Below, piece after piece: positions 32,921 through 43,067 of a stretch of DNA of 64,000 bases; the first letter of the stretch is position 1, and each line of letters opens with the position of its first letter. The position numbers were made by a program, and so were the translations under genes. The DNA lies in contig NZ_PPQS01000051.1 in NCBI RefSeq assembly GCF_002902405.1, forward strand, positions 105,315 through 169,314. Reading direction: 5' to 3'. The DNA is from Staphylococcus schweitzeri. GTDB taxonomy: Bacteria; Bacillota; Bacilli; Staphylococcales; Staphylococcaceae. The notes under the pieces are model-generated. The model searched no databases and was not told the origin of the DNA. It saw nothing but the letters and a program-made list of their open reading frames with translations.

Positions 32921-33007
32921 TGATATAATGAATATTCGATGAAAAATGACTAAAGACGTAGTATAATTAATGATAAATTTGTTTTAACAATAATGTGATT
33001 TGATAAA

Positions 33008-33040
33008 GGTGAAAAAGATGAAATTTTAGCGTTTTTCACC
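33008..33040 (+). promoter_or_regulatory. Perfect inverted repeat upstream of polC
   Basis: GGTGAAAAA (33008-33016) and TTTTTCACC (33032-33040) form a perfect 9-bp inverted repeat 72 bases before the polC start, with no T-run after it. It could be a leader hairpin or an operator. No clear -35/-10 pair was found for polC. Confidence 0.4.
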
Positions 33041-33111
33041 ATAATTAAACGGTATAAACTAATTATTATTGAAATGCACAAAAGTAATTTCTATTTAAGG
33101 TGGTAATTGTC

Positions 33112-36100
33112 TTGGCAATGACAGAGCAACAAAAATTTAAAGTGCTTGCTGATCAAATTAAAATTTCAAATCAAATAGATAGTGAAATATTAAATTCAGG
33201 TGAACTGACACGTATAGATGTTTCTAATAAAAATAGAACATGGGAATTTCATATTACATTACCACAATTCTTAGCTCATGAAGATTATTTATTATTTATA
33301 CATGCAATAGAGCAAGAGTTTAAAGATATCGCCAACGTTACATGTCGTTTTACGGTAACAAATGGCACGAATCAAGATGAACATGCAATTAAATACTTTG
33401 GGCACTGTATTGACCAAACAGCTTTATCTCCAAAAGTTAAAGGTCAATTAAAACAGAAAAAGCTGATTATGTCTGGAAAAGTATTAAAAGTAATGGTATC
33501 AAATGACATTGAACGTAATCATTTTGACAAGGCTTGCAATGGAAGTCTTATCAAAGCGTTTAGAAATTGTGGGTTTGACTTAGATAAAATTGTTTTTGAA
33601 ACAAATGACAATGATCAAGAACAAAATTTAGCATCTTTAGAAGCACATATTCAAGAAGAAGATGAACAAAGTGCACGTCTAGCTACAGAGAAACTTGAAA
33701 AAATGAAGGCTGAAAAAGCGAAACAACAAGATAATAACGAAAGTGCTGTTGATAAATGTCAAATAGGAAAACCAATTCAAATTGAAAATATTAAACCTAT
33801 TGAATCAATTATTGAAGAAGAGTTTAAAGTTGCTATTGAAGGTGTCATTTTTGATATTAATCTAAAAGAACTAAAAAGTGGACGCCATATCGTTGAAATT
33901 AAAGTTACTGATTATACTGATTCATTAGTATTAAAAATGTTTACTCGTAAAAATAAAGATGATTTAGAACATTTCAAAGCGTTGAGTGTTGGTAAATGGG
34001 TTAGAGCACAAGGTCGAATCGAGGAAGATACATTTATCAGAGATTTAGTAATGATGATGTCTGATATTGAAGAAATTAAAAAAGCTACGAAAAAAGATAA
34101 ATCTGAAGAAAAACGTGTAGAATTTCATTTGCATACTGCGATGAGTCAAATGGATGGGATACCAAATATTGGAGCGTATGTTAAACAAGCTGCAGATTGG
34201 GGACATCCAGCAATTGCTGTAACAGATCATAATGTTGTACAAGCATTTCCAGATGCCCATGCAGCAGCTGAAAAGCACGGTATTAAAATGATATATGGTA
34301 TGGAAGGTATGTTGGTTGATGACGGTGTTCCGATTGCATATAAACCACAAGATGTCGTATTAAAAGATGCTACATATGTTGTGTTTGACGTTGAGACTAC
34401 AGGATTGTCTAATCAATATGATAAAATTATCGAGCTCGCAGCTGTAAAAGTTCACAACGGTGAAATCATCGATAAATTTGAAAGTTTTAGTAATCCACAT
34501 GAACGATTATCGGAAACGATAATCAATTTAACGCATATTACCGATGATATGTTAGTTGATGCGCCCGAAATTGAAGATGTTTTAACAGAATTTAAAGAAT
34601 GGGTTGGCGATGCGATATTCGTAGCACATAATGCTTCATTTGATATGGGCTTTATTGATACGGGATATGAACGTCTTGGATTTGGATCATCTACAAATGG
34701 TGTTATCGATACATTAGAATTATCTCGTACGATTAATACTGAATATGGTAAACATGGTTTAAATTTCTTGGCTAAAAAATATGGCGTAGAATTAACACAA
34801 CATCACCGTGCCATTTATGACACAGAGGCAACAGCTTACATTTTCATAAAAATGCTTCAACAAATGAAAGAATTGGGTGTATTAAATCATAACGAAATAA
34901 ACAAAAAACTCAGTAATGAAGATGCATATAAACGTGCGAGACCAAGTCATGTAACGTTAATTGTACAAAACCAACAAGGTCTTAAAAATCTATTTAAAAT
35001 TGTAAGTGCGTCATTGGTGAAGTATTTCTACCGTACACCTAGAATTCCACGTTCATTATTAGATGAATATCGTGAGGGATTATTGGTAGGCACAGCTTGC
35101 GATGAAGGTGAATTATTTACGGCAGTTATGCAAAAAGACCAAAGCCAAGTTGAAAAAATTGCCAAATATTATGATTTTATTGAAATTCAACCACCGGCAC
35201 TTTATCAAGATTTAATTGATAGAGAGCTAATTAGAGATACTGAAACATTACATGAAATTTACCAACGTTTAATGCATGCAGGTGACACAGCGGGTATACC
35301 AGTTATTGCGACAGGAAATGCACATTATCTGTTTGAACATGATGGTATCGCACGTAAAATTTTAATAGCATCACAACCCGGCAATCCACTGAATCGCTCA
35401 ACTTTACCGGAAGCACATTTTAGAACTACAGATGAAATGTTAAACGAGTTTCATTTTTTAGGTGAAGAAAAAGCGCATGAAATTGTTGTGAAAAATACAA
35501 ATGAATTAGCAGATCGGATTGAACGTGTTGTTCCTATTAAAGATGAATTATACACACCGCGAATGGAAGGCGCCAATGAGGAAATTAGAGAACTAAGCTA
35601 TACAAATGCACGTAAATTGTATGGCGAAGACTTACCTCAAATCGTTATTGATAGATTAGAAAAAGAATTAAAGAGTATCATTGGAAATGGTTTCGCAGTT
35701 ATTTATTTAATTTCACAACGTTTGGTTAAAAAATCATTAGATGATGGATATTTAGTTGGTTCTCGTGGTTCGGTTGGCTCAAGTTTTGTAGCAACAATGA
35801 CTGAAATTACTGAGGTGAATCCATTACCACCGCATTATATTTGTCCAAATTGTAAAACGAGTGAATTTTTTAATGATGGTTCAGTTGGATCAGGATTCGA
35901 TTTACCTGATAAAACGTGTGAAACTTGTGGAGCATCACTTATTAAAGAAGGACAAGATATTCCATTTGAAACATTCTTGGGCTTTAAAGGGGATAAGGTT
36001 CCTGATATCGATTTAAACTTTAGTGGTGAATATCAACCAAATGCGCATAACTATACAAAAGTATTATTTGGTGAGGATAAAGTTTTCCGTGCAGGTACGA

Positions 36101-37428
36101 TTGGTACTGTTGCCGAAAAAACTGCTTTTGGTTATGTTAAAGGCTATTTAAATGACCAAGGTATTCATAAAAGAGGCGCTGAAATAGATCGGCTTGTAAA
36201 AGGGTGTACTGGTGTTAAACGTACAACTGGACAGCATCCAGGGGGTATTATTGTAGTACCTGATTACATGGATATTTATGATTTTACGCCAATACAATAT
36301 CCTGCAGACGATCAAAATTCAGCATGGATGACGACACACTTTGATTTCCATTCTATTCATGACAATGTGTTGAAACTCGACATACTTGGTCACGATGATC
36401 CGACTATGATACGTATGCTTCAGGATTTATCGGGCATTGATCCGAAAACGATACCTGTAGATGACAAAGAAGTCATGCAAATATTTAGTACACCTGAAAG
36501 TTTAGGTGTTACTGAAGATGAAATTTTATGTAAAACAGGCACATTTGGCGTGCCGGAATTCGGAACTGGATTCGTTCGACAAATGTTGGAAGACACAAAG
36601 CCAACTTCGTTTTCTGAGTTAGTCCAAATTTCTGGATTGTCTCATGGTACAGATGTATGGTTAGGCAATGCGCAGGAATTAATAAAATCAGGTATTTGTG
36701 ATTTATCAAGTGTAATTGGTTGTCGTGACGATATCATGGTTTATTTAATGTATGCTGGTTTAGAACCATCAATGGCATTTAAAATTATGGAATCAGTACG
36801 TAAAGGTAAAGGCTTGACTGAAGAAATGATAGATACGATGAAAGAAAATAATGTGCCTGATTGGTATTTAGATTCATGTCTTAAAATTAAGTACATGTTC
36901 CCGAAAGCTCATGCTGCTGCATATGTGTTAATGGCAGTACGTATTGCGTATTTCAAGGTACATCATCCGCTTTATTATTATGCTTCTTATTTTACAATTC
37001 GTGCATCAGATTTTGATTTAATTACGATGATTAAAGATAAAACTAGCATTTGCAATACTGTTAAAGACATGTATTCTCGTTATATGGATTTAGGAAAAAA
37101 AGAAAAAGATGTTTTAACTGTTTTAGAAATTATGAATGAAATGGCACATCGTGGCTATCGTATGCAACCAATTAGTTTAGAAAAGAGTCAGGCTTTCGAA
37201 TTTATCATTGAAGGAGATACGCTCATTCCTCCATTTATTTCAGTGCCGGGTCTTGGTGAAAATGTTGCAAAACGTATTGTTGAAGCACGTGATGATGGTC
37301 CGTTCTTATCAAAAGAAGACTTGAATAAAAAAGCTGGTCTATCACAAAAAATTATTGAATATCTTGATGAGTTAGGTTCATTGCCAAATTTACCAGATAA
37401 AGCTCAGCTTTCAATATTTGATATGTAA
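33112..37428 (+). CDS. polC: DNA polymerase III alpha subunit, PolC type
   Basis: Main replicative polymerase of low-GC Gram-positives. From the TTG at 33112 it has 1438 residues: N-terminal domains and OB fold, PHP domain from about 335 (VEFHLHTAMSQMDG), the inserted DEDDh proofreading exonuclease from about 420 (VVFDVETTGLS, FVAHNASFDMGF), then the polymerase core with a zinc site (CPNC, CETC) and catalytic aspartates in PDIDLNFSGE near 964-970. The C-terminus ends in AQLSIFDM, the expected beta-clamp-binding tail. TTG is chosen as AAGGTGG is about 9 bases upstream; a GTG at 33100 overlaps that site. Confidence 0.97.
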   Translation: MAMTEQQKFKVLADQIKISNQIDSEILNSGELTRIDVSNKNRTWEFHITLPQFLAHEDYLLFIHAIEQEFKDIANVTCRFTVTNGTNQDEHAIKYFGHCIDQTALSPKVKGQLKQKKLIMSGKVLKVMVSNDIERNHFDKACNGSLIKAFRNCGFDLDKIVFETNDNDQEQNLASLEAHIQEEDEQSARLATEKLEKMKAEKAKQQDNNESAVDKCQIGKPIQIENIKPIESIIEEEFKVAIEGVIFDINLKELKSGRHIVEIKVTDYTDSLVLKMFTRKNKDDLEHFKALSVGKWVRAQGRIEEDTFIRDLVMMMSDIEEIKKATKKDKSEEKRVEFHLHTAMSQMDGIPNIGAYVKQAADWGHPAIAVTDHNVVQAFPDAHAAAEKHGIKMIYGMEGMLVDDGVPIAYKPQDVVLKDATYVVFDVETTGLSNQYDKIIELAAVKVHNGEIIDKFESFSNPHERLSETIINLTHITDDMLVDAPEIEDVLTEFKEWVGDAIFVAHNASFDMGFIDTGYERLGFGSSTNGVIDTLELSRTINTEYGKHGLNFLAKKYGVELTQHHRAIYDTEATAYIFIKMLQQMKELGVLNHNEINKKLSNEDAYKRARPSHVTLIVQNQQGLKNLFKIVSASLVKYFYRTPRIPRSLLDEYREGLLVGTACDEGELFTAVMQKDQSQVEKIAKYYDFIEIQPPALYQDLIDRELIRDTETLHEIYQRLMHAGDTAGIPVIATGNAHYLFEHDGIARKILIASQPGNPLNRSTLPEAHFRTTDEMLNEFHFLGEEKAHEIVVKNTNELADRIERVVPIKDELYTPRMEGANEEIRELSYTNARKLYGEDLPQIVIDRLEKELKSIIGNGFAVIYLISQRLVKKSLDDGYLVGSRGSVGSSFVATMTEITEVNPLPPHYICPNCKTSEFFNDGSVGSGFDLPDKTCETCGASLIKEGQDIPFETFLGFKGDKVPDIDLNFSGEYQPNAHNYTKVLFGEDKVFRAGTIGTVAEKTAFGYVKGYLNDQGIHKRGAEIDRLVKGCTGVKRTTGQHPGGIIVVPDYMDIYDFTPIQYPADDQNSAWMTTHFDFHSIHDNVLKLDILGHDDPTMIRMLQDLSGIDPKTIPVDDKEVMQIFSTPESLGVTEDEILCKTGTFGVPEFGTGFVRQMLEDTKPTSFSELVQISGLSHGTDVWLGNAQELIKSGICDLSSVIGCRDDIMVYLMYAGLEPSMAFKIMESVRKGKGLTEEMIDTMKENNVPDWYLDSCLKIKYMFPKAHAAAYVLMAVRIAYFKVHHPLYYYASYFTIRASDFDLITMIKDKTSICNTVKDMYSRYMDLGKKEKDVLTVLEIMNEMAHRGYRMQPISLEKSQAFEFIIEGDTLIPPFISVPGLGENVAKRIVEARDDGPFLSKEDLNKKAGLSQKIIEYLDELGSLPNLPDKAQLSIFDM

Positions 37429-37591
37429 TTGAAATATTTCACTAAAACATTTAGTAATCTTTGATTAGAAAAAGTTACATCAGATTCGATGAGTTTCTAT
37501 ATAATTGTTCACCTTAACGCTCTGTTTTAGTAGAAAAATAAATTAAAAGAAGACTAATTTATGAAGAATCATTGATAATTAGTGAAGTCAT

Positions 37592-37620
37592 TTGTTTAGT
37601 ATATAAACTTATGCTATAAT
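37592..37620 (+). promoter_or_regulatory. Sigma-A promoter of the rimP-nusA-infB operon
   Basis: TTGTTT at 37592-37597 and TATAAT at 37615-37620 with a 17-base spacer and a TG extension (TGCTATAAT). The start near 37627 gives a 75-base leader. Confidence 0.75.
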
Positions 37621-37626
37621 TAAAGT

Positions 37627-37702
37627 GCTTAAAAATTAGTGAACTCAGGCAAAAGAGTGGGAGATTCCCGCTCTTTTCTATTTGCCAAAAAGGGAGGCCT
37701 GT
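37627..37702 (+). promoter_or_regulatory. rimP leader with terminator-like hairpin
   Basis: The leader holds AAAAGAG-TGGGA paired with TCCCG-CTCTTTT over a tiny loop, flanked by GGCAAA/TTTGCC. A second GCCTG beside the ribosome binding site can pair with CAGGC at the 5' base of the hairpin. This matches the position and shape of the rimP leader described for Firmicutes, a putative attenuator. Alternative pairings could hide or expose GGGAGG. Confidence 0.65.
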
Positions 37703-38170
37703 ATGAGTAAAATTACAGATCAAGTTGAAGCAATTGTTCAACCAATTATGGAAGACTTGAATTTTGAACTTGTAGACGTTGAATATGTCAAAGAAGGTAG
37801 AGATCATTTTCTTAGAATCTCTATTGATAAAGAAGGTGGCGTGGATTTAAATGATTGTACGCTTGCTTCTGAAAAAATAAGTGAAGCTATGGACGCTAAT
37901 GATCCAATTCCTGAAATGTATTATTTAGACGTAGCATCACCTGGCGCGGAACGCCCTATAAAAAAAGAACAAGATTTCCAAAATGCAATAACTAAACCTA
38001 TTTTTGTTTCGTTGTATGTACCAATTGAAGGTGAAAAAGAATGGTTAGGCATTTTACAGGAAGTCAATAATGAAACAATTGTTGTACAGGTGAAAATTAA
38101 AGCAAGAACGAAACATATAGAGATACCGAGAGACAAAATAGCAAAAGCACGTCACGCAGTTATGATTTAA
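37703..38170 (+). CDS. rimP: Ribosome maturation factor RimP
   Basis: 30S assembly factor. The two domains are visible: the N-terminal alpha/beta part (FELVDVEYVKEGRDHFLRISIDKEGGVDLNDC) and the C-terminal SH3-like barrel. DVASPGAERPIKKEQDF is the conserved joint. Length 155 residues from ATG 37703, preceded by AAGGGAGG. First gene of the rimP-nusA-ylxR-ylxQ-infB operon. Confidence 0.97.
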   Translation: MSKITDQVEAIVQPIMEDLNFELVDVEYVKEGRDHFLRISIDKEGGVDLNDCTLASEKISEAMDANDPIPEMYYLDVASPGAERPIKKEQDFQNAITKPIFVSLYVPIEGEKEWLGILQEVNNETIVVQVKIKARTKHIEIPRDKIAKARHAVMI

Positions 38171-38190
38171 CGTGATGAGGAGGAAAAAAC

Positions 38191-39366
38191 GTGTCAAGTA
38201 ATGAATTATTATTAGCTACTGAATATTTAGAAAAAGAAAAGAAAATTCCTAGAGCAGTGTTAATTGATGCAATAGAAGCAGCATTGATTACCGCATACAA
38301 AAAGAATTATGATAGTGCAAGAAATGTCCGTGTTGAATTAAATATGGATCAAGGTACATTCAAAGTAATCGCTCGAAAAGACGTTGTTGAAGAAGTCTTT
38401 GATGACAGAGATGAAGTAGACTTAAGTACTGCACTTGTTAAAAACCCAGCATACGAAATTGGAGATATTTATGAAGAAGATGTAACACCAAAAGACTTTG
38501 GTCGTGTTGGTGCTCAAGCTGCGAAACAAGCAGTTATGCAACGACTTCGTGATGCTGAACGTGAAATATTATTTGAAGAGTTTATTGATAAAGAAGAAGA
38601 TATATTAACAGGCGTGATTGATCGTGTAGATCATCGTTATGTATATGTTAACTTAGGACGTATTGAAGCAGTTTTATCTGAAGCTGAAAGAAGTCCTAAT
38701 GAAAAATATATTCCAAATGAACGTATCAAAGTTTATGTTAACAAGGTAGAACAAACTACAAAAGGACCTCAAATTTATGTTTCTCGAAGCCATCCAGGTT
38801 TATTAAAACGTTTATTTGAACAAGAAGTACCAGAAATTTATGATGGATCTGTTATCGTAAAATCAGTTGCTCGTGAGGCGGGAGATCGTTCTAAAATCAG
38901 TGTCTTCTCAGAAAATCATGATATCGATGCAGTTGGCGCATGTGTAGGTGCTAAAGGTGCCCGTGTTGAAGCGGTTGTAGAAGAATTAGGTGGCGAAAAA
39001 ATAGATATCGTTCAATGGAACGAAGATCCAAAAGTATTTGTGAAAAATGCTTTAAGTCCATCACAAGTATTAGAAGTTATTGTGGATGAAGCAAATCAAT
39101 CAACAATAGTTGTAGTACCAGATTACCAATTATCATTAGCAATTGGTAAAAGAGGACAAAATGCACGATTAGCTGCTAAATTAACTGGCTGGAAAATCGA
39201 TATTAAATCAGAAACAGATGCACGTGAAGCAGGTATCTATCCAGTAGTAGAAACTGAAAATGTAGCTAACGATGAAGTTGTTACAGAAGATGATGCTATA
39301 GCTGAATCAACAGAAGAGGCAACTGAAGTTACAGTTGATACTAACGTAGAGAAAGAATCTGAATAA
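38191..39366 (+). CDS. nusA: Transcription termination/antitermination factor NusA
   Basis: Binds RNA polymerase and nascent RNA and tunes pausing and termination. Order: N-terminal polymerase-binding domain (1-130), S1 domain (about 135-200), KH1 and KH2 (about 200-345, with [22 protein letters not shown]), then an acidic tail of about 40 residues. The two C-terminal acidic repeats of E. coli NusA are absent, as is normal in Firmicutes. GTG start with GAGGAGG upstream. Length 391 residues. Confidence 0.97.
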   Translation: MSSNELLLATEYLEKEKKIPRAVLIDAIEAALITAYKKNYDSARNVRVELNMDQGTFKVIARKDVVEEVFDDRDEVDLSTALVKNPAYEIGDIYEEDVTPKDFGRVGAQAAKQAVMQRLRDAEREILFEEFIDKEEDILTGVIDRVDHRYVYVNLGRIEAVLSEAERSPNEKYIPNERIKVYVNKVEQTTKGPQIYVSRSHPGLLKRLFEQEVPEIYDGSVIVKSVAREAGDRSKISVFSENHDIDAVGACVGAKGARVEAVVEELGGEKIDIVQWNEDPKVFVKNALSPSQVLEVIVDEANQSTIVVVPDYQLSLAIGKRGQNARLAAKLTGWKIDIKSETDAREAGIYPVVETENVANDEVVTEDDAIAESTEEATEVTVDTNVEKESE

Positions 39367-39386
39367 TAGGTTGGAGTGAAGTATCT

Positions 39387-39671
39387 ATGAAAAAGAAAAA
39401 AATTCCGATGCGAAAATGTATTCTTTCAAATGAAATGCATCCAAAAAAAGATATGATTCGTGTTGTCATAAATAAAGAAGGCGAAATTTTTGCGGATGTA
39501 ACAGGAAAGAAACAAGGCCGTGGCGCATATGTTTCTAAAGATGTTGCAATGGTTGAAAAAGCACAACAAAAAGAAGTGCTTGAGAAGTATTTTAAAGCGA
39601 CAAAAGAACAATTGGAGCCTGTTTATAAAGAAATTATTAGATTGATTTATAGAGAAGAGATTCCAAAATGA
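39387..39671 (+). CDS. ylxR: YlxR family RNA-binding protein (DUF448)
   Basis: Small protein encoded between nusA and infB in most Firmicutes; linked in other species to nucleoid or RNase P function, but its role here is not established. PMRKCILSNEMHPKKDMIRVV at the start and the GRGAYVSKDV motif are the family signature. Length 94 residues. Start ATG lies 20 bases after nusA with GTTGGAGTG upstream, and it overlaps ylxQ by four bases. Confidence 0.93.
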   Translation: MKKKKIPMRKCILSNEMHPKKDMIRVVINKEGEIFADVTGKKQGRGAYVSKDVAMVEKAQQKEVLEKYFKATKEQLEPVYKEIIRLIYREEIPK

Positions 39672-39985
39672 GTGTAGAACAAATATTAAACTTTTTAGGA
39701 TTGGCAATGCGAGCTGGTAAAGTAAAAACAGGTGAATCAGTCATTGTTAATGATATTAAAAAGGGGAATTTGAAACTCGTCATTGTTGCTGCAGATGCAT
39801 CAAATAATACAACTAAATTAATTACAGATAAATGTAATAGTTACAAAGTTCCACTGAGGAAATTTGGAAGCCGAAATGAATTGGGAATAGCACTTGGAAA
39901 AGGTGAGCGTGTTAATGTAGGGATTACTGACCCAGGCTTTGCTAAAAAGTTGCTATCAATGATAGATGAATATCATAAGGAGTGA
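39668..39985 (+). CDS. ylxQ: L7Ae-like ribosomal protein YlxQ (RplGA)
   Basis: Member of the L7Ae/L30e family that binds kink-turn RNA. Fold signature: [45 protein letters not shown], then the NSYKVPL strand. Length 105 residues. It starts inside the ylxR stop (ATGA). The K-turn-binding loop suggests a ribosome or RNA role; none is proven here. Confidence 0.93.
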   Translation: MSVEQILNFLGLAMRAGKVKTGESVIVNDIKKGNLKLVIVAADASNNTTKLITDKCNSYKVPLRKFGSRNELGIALGKGERVNVGITDPGFAKKLLSMIDEYHKE

Positions 39986-39989
39986 TTAT

Positions 39990-42116
39990 ATGAGTAAACA
40001 AAGAATTTACGAATATGCGAAAGAATTAAATCTAAAGAGTAAAGAGATTATAGATGAGTTAAAAAGCATGAATATTGAGGTTTCAAATCATATGCAAGCT
40101 TTGGAAGATGACCAAATTAAAGCATTAGATAAAAAGTTCAAAAAAGAACAAAAAGATGATTCAAAACAAAGCGCTCAAAATAATCACCAAAAATCAAACA
40201 ACAACAAAAACCAAAACAATAACAAAGGGCAACAAAAAGATAACAAAAAAAATCAACAATCTAATAATAAAGGTAATAAAAACATTAAAAAGAATAATAA
40301 AAATAATAAGAAGAATAATAAAAATAATAAGTCACAAAACCAACCAGTTGAACCGAAAGAAATACCATCAAAGGTAACATACCAAGAAGGTATTACTGTT
40401 GGAGAATTTGCTGACAAATTAAACGTTGAGTCTTCTGAAATTATTAAAAAATTATTCCTACTTGGTATCGTTGCTAATATTAACCAATCTTTAAATCAAG
40501 AAACAATTGAATTGATTGCTGATGACTACGGTGTAGAAGTTGAAGAAGAAGTTGTTATCAATGAAGAGGATCTTTCAACATATTTCGAAGATGAAAAAGA
40601 TGATCCAGAAGCAATTGAAAGACCAGCAGTTGTAACAATCATGGGACACGTTGACCATGGTAAAACAACTTTATTAGATTCAATTCGTCATACTAAAGTA
40701 ACTGCCGGAGAAGCAGGCGGAATTACACAACATATTGGTGCATATCAAATCGATAATGATGGCAAAAAAATTACTTTCCTTGATACACCAGGTCATGCGG
40801 CTTTTACAACAATGCGTGCACGTGGTGCTCAAGTAACTGATATTACAATTTTAGTAGTAGCGGCTGATGACGGTGTAATGCCTCAAACTATTGAAGCAAT
40901 TAACCACGCTAAAGAAGCAGAAGTGCCAATTATCGTTGCAGTGAACAAAATTGATAAACCAACTTCAAATCCAGACCGAGTTATGCAAGAATTAACTGAG
41001 TACGGCTTGATTCCTGAAGATTGGGGTGGCGATACAATATTTGTTCCTCTTTCAGCATTAAGTGGTGAGGGTATTGATGATTTATTAGAAATGATTGGCT
41101 TAGTTGCGGAAGTGCAAGAACTTAAAGCAAATCCTAAGAATCGAGCTGTTGGTACAGTAATTGAAGCAGAATTAGACAAATCTCGTGGTCCATCTGCGTC
41201 ATTACTAGTTCAAAATGGAACATTAAATGTTGGTGATGCGATTGTTGTTGGTAATACTTATGGTCGTATCCGTGCAATGGTAAATGATTTAGGTCAAAGA
41301 ATTAAAACAGCTGGTCCATCAACACCTGTTGAAATTACTGGTATTAATGATGTGCCTCAAGCGGGTGATCGCTTTGTTGTATTTAGTGATGAAAAACAAG
41401 CACGTCGTATCGGTGAATCAAGACATGAAGCTAGCATCGTTCAACAACGTCAAGAAAGTAAAAATGTTTCATTAGATAATCTGTTTGAACAAATGAAACA
41501 AGGCGAAATGAAAGATTTAAATGTTATCATTAAAGGTGATGTTCAAGGTTCTGTAGAAGCTTTAGCTGCATCATTAATGAAAATAGATGTCGAAGGTGTA
41601 AATGTTCGTATTATTCATACAGCAGTTGGTGCAATTAATGAGTCAGACGTAACACTTGCGAATGCATCAAATGGTATCATTATTGGTTTCAATGTACGTC
41701 CAGATAGTGGTGCAAAGCGTGCTGCAGAAGCTGAAAATGTTGATATGCGTTTACACAGAGTTATCTATAATGTTATCGAAGAAATTGAATCAGCGATGAA
41801 AGGTTTACTTGATCCAGAATTTGAAGAGCAAGTTATTGGTCAAGCAGAAGTTCGTCAAACATTCAAAGTTTCTAAAGTTGGTACTATTGCCGGATGTTAT
41901 GTTACTGAAGGTAAAATTACGCGTAATGCAGGTGTTCGTATTATTCGTGATGGAATTGTTCAGTACGAAGGCGAATTAGATACACTTAAACGTTTTAAAG
42001 ATGATGCAAAAGAAGTTGCTAAAGGTTATGAATGTGGTATCACTGTTGAAAACTACAACGACCTTAAAGAAGGCGACGTTATCGAAGCATTTGAAATGGT
42101 TGAAATTAAACGTTAA
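39990..42116 (+). CDS. infB: Translation initiation factor IF-2
   Basis: GTPase that brings fMet-tRNA to the 30S subunit. From ATG 39990 it has 708 residues. An IF2-N helical module at 1-55 is followed by a low-complexity Asn/Lys/Gln linker (about 60-130), a second IF2-N module, the G domain with [12 protein letters not shown] at about 218, DTPGHAAF and NKIDKP, then EF-Tu-like domain II, domain III and the fMet-binding C-domain. AAGGAG precedes the ATG. The alternative start at 39966 adds unsupported residues. Last gene of the rimP operon. Confidence 0.97.
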   Translation: MSKQRIYEYAKELNLKSKEIIDELKSMNIEVSNHMQALEDDQIKALDKKFKKEQKDDSKQSAQNNHQKSNNNKNQNNNKGQQKDNKKNQQSNNKGNKNIKKNNKNNKKNNKNNKSQNQPVEPKEIPSKVTYQEGITVGEFADKLNVESSEIIKKLFLLGIVANINQSLNQETIELIADDYGVEVEEEVVINEEDLSTYFEDEKDDPEAIERPAVVTIMGHVDHGKTTLLDSIRHTKVTAGEAGGITQHIGAYQIDNDGKKITFLDTPGHAAFTTMRARGAQVTDITILVVAADDGVMPQTIEAINHAKEAEVPIIVAVNKIDKPTSNPDRVMQELTEYGLIPEDWGGDTIFVPLSALSGEGIDDLLEMIGLVAEVQELKANPKNRAVGTVIEAELDKSRGPSASLLVQNGTLNVGDAIVVGNTYGRIRAMVNDLGQRIKTAGPSTPVEITGINDVPQAGDRFVVFSDEKQARRIGESRHEASIVQQRQESKNVSLDNLFEQMKQGEMKDLNVIIKGDVQGSVEALAASLMKIDVEGVNVRIIHTAVGAINESDVTLANASNGIIIGFNVRPDSGAKRAAEAENVDMRLHRVIYNVIEEIESAMKGLLDPEFEEQVIGQAEVRQTFKVSKVGTIAGCYVTEGKITRNAGVRIIRDGIVQYEGELDTLKRFKDDAKEVAKGYECGITVENYNDLKEGDVIEAFEMVEIKR

Positions 42117-42133
42117 TTTTTCATGAAAATAAT

Positions 42134-42177
42134 ATGCCAAAAGTATAGTGATGATGCTAACTTTTGGCTTTTTTTAT
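42134..42177 (+). terminator. Terminator after infB
   Basis: GCCAAAAGT pairs with ACTTTTGGC across a 15-base loop and is followed by at least six T residues. It ends the rimP-infB operon. Confidence 0.9.
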
Positions 42178-42477
42178 TGTCAGATAAAATTGAACATTGA
42201 ATTGTTAAAATGTAGTTAATGATAAAGAACAACGAAATTTTTAATATTCATATAGATACTTGGTTTTATTATTCAAAATGCAAGGTATAAACCGATGCGT
42301 TTAAACTTTGTAAAGTTTTTTATCCATTCTATGTATTTTTTTAATAAATAATACAAAATGAAAAGGAAACTGAAATATTAACTTTGATTTGAAAATTCAT
42401 TATAAACACTATTATAAAGGCAAACTTTATTTGATTTTATGAGCTTAATTTATTAAAATAACGTGTGAGCTAAAAAA
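42178..42477. other. infB-rbfA gap, mostly featureless
   Basis: About 300 AT-rich bases. A tiny inverted repeat AACTT/AAGTT followed by T residues near 42303-42320 could be a weak terminator. No gene is seen. Confidence 0.5.
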
Positions 42478-42505
42478 TTGTTTAAGCCTTTTCATTAAAT
42501 ATGAT
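42478..42505 (+). promoter_or_regulatory. Predicted promoter of rbfA
   Basis: TTGTTT at 42478-42483 and TATGAT at 42500-42505 with a 16-base spacer, 40 bases before the rbfA start. Confidence 0.55.
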
Positions 42506-42545
42506 GAGATTGACAATTGAACTTAAAGATAAAGAGGTGACAATA

Positions 42546-42896
42546 ATGAGTAGCATGAGAGCAGAACGTGTTGGTGAACAGATGAAAAAAGAATTAATGG
42601 ATATCATCAACAATAAAGTTAAAGATCCTCGAGTTGGTTTTATTACAATAACTGATGTCGTTTTAACAAACGATTTATCACAAGCCAAAGTGTTTTTAAC
42701 AGTTTTAGGAAATGATAAAGAAGTAGAAAATACTTTTAAAGCCCTTGATAAAGCAAAAGGCTTTATTAAGTCGGAATTAGGTTCTAGAATGCGATTACGT
42801 ATTATGCCGGAATTAATTTATGAGTATGATCAATCAATCGAATATGGTAATAAAATTGAACGAATGATTCAAGATTTACACAAACAAGATAGATAA
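42546..42896 (+). CDS. rbfA: Ribosome-binding factor A
   Basis: Cold-shock 30S maturation factor with a KH-like fold. Signature [40 protein letters not shown] then [24 protein letters not shown]. Length 116 residues from ATG 42546 with AGAGGTGA upstream; an ATG at 42501 falls within the promoter and is rejected. Here rbfA has its own promoter rather than lying in the infB operon. Confidence 0.97.
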   Translation: MSSMRAERVGEQMKKELMDIINNKVKDPRVGFITITDVVLTNDLSQAKVFLTVLGNDKEVENTFKALDKAKGFIKSELGSRMRLRIMPELIYEYDQSIEYGNKIERMIQDLHKQDR

Positions 42897-42911
42897 TTTA
42901 GTGTTAGGTAT

Positions 42912-43008
42912 CTGGAAAATGTTTGATAATTTCTTAATATCGGTATATTAACATTAAACAGTTAATACAAAGATGTCTAGAAATGTTTAACATTTTCCAG
43001 TTTTTTTA
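42912..43008 (+). terminator. Structured terminator region after rbfA
   Basis: CTGGAAAATGTT (42912-42923) pairs with AACATTTTCCAG (42989-43000), followed by seven T residues. The 65-base loop carries its own hairpin TATTAAC/GTTAATA, so the element is larger than a simple terminator. Confidence 0.72.
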
Positions 43009-43067
43009 TGAAGAAGTTTAGACAAGAATTCACTACATAAATAAATGAATAAAAAGAAGGTGACAAG

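Noticed and set aside
33100-33111. GTG start for polC
   Set aside because: It lies within the ribosome binding site; the TTG at 33112 gives the usual length of 1438.
40156-40377. Lys/Thr/Ile-rich frame inside infB
   Set aside because: Out-of-frame reading of the low-complexity IF-2 linker.
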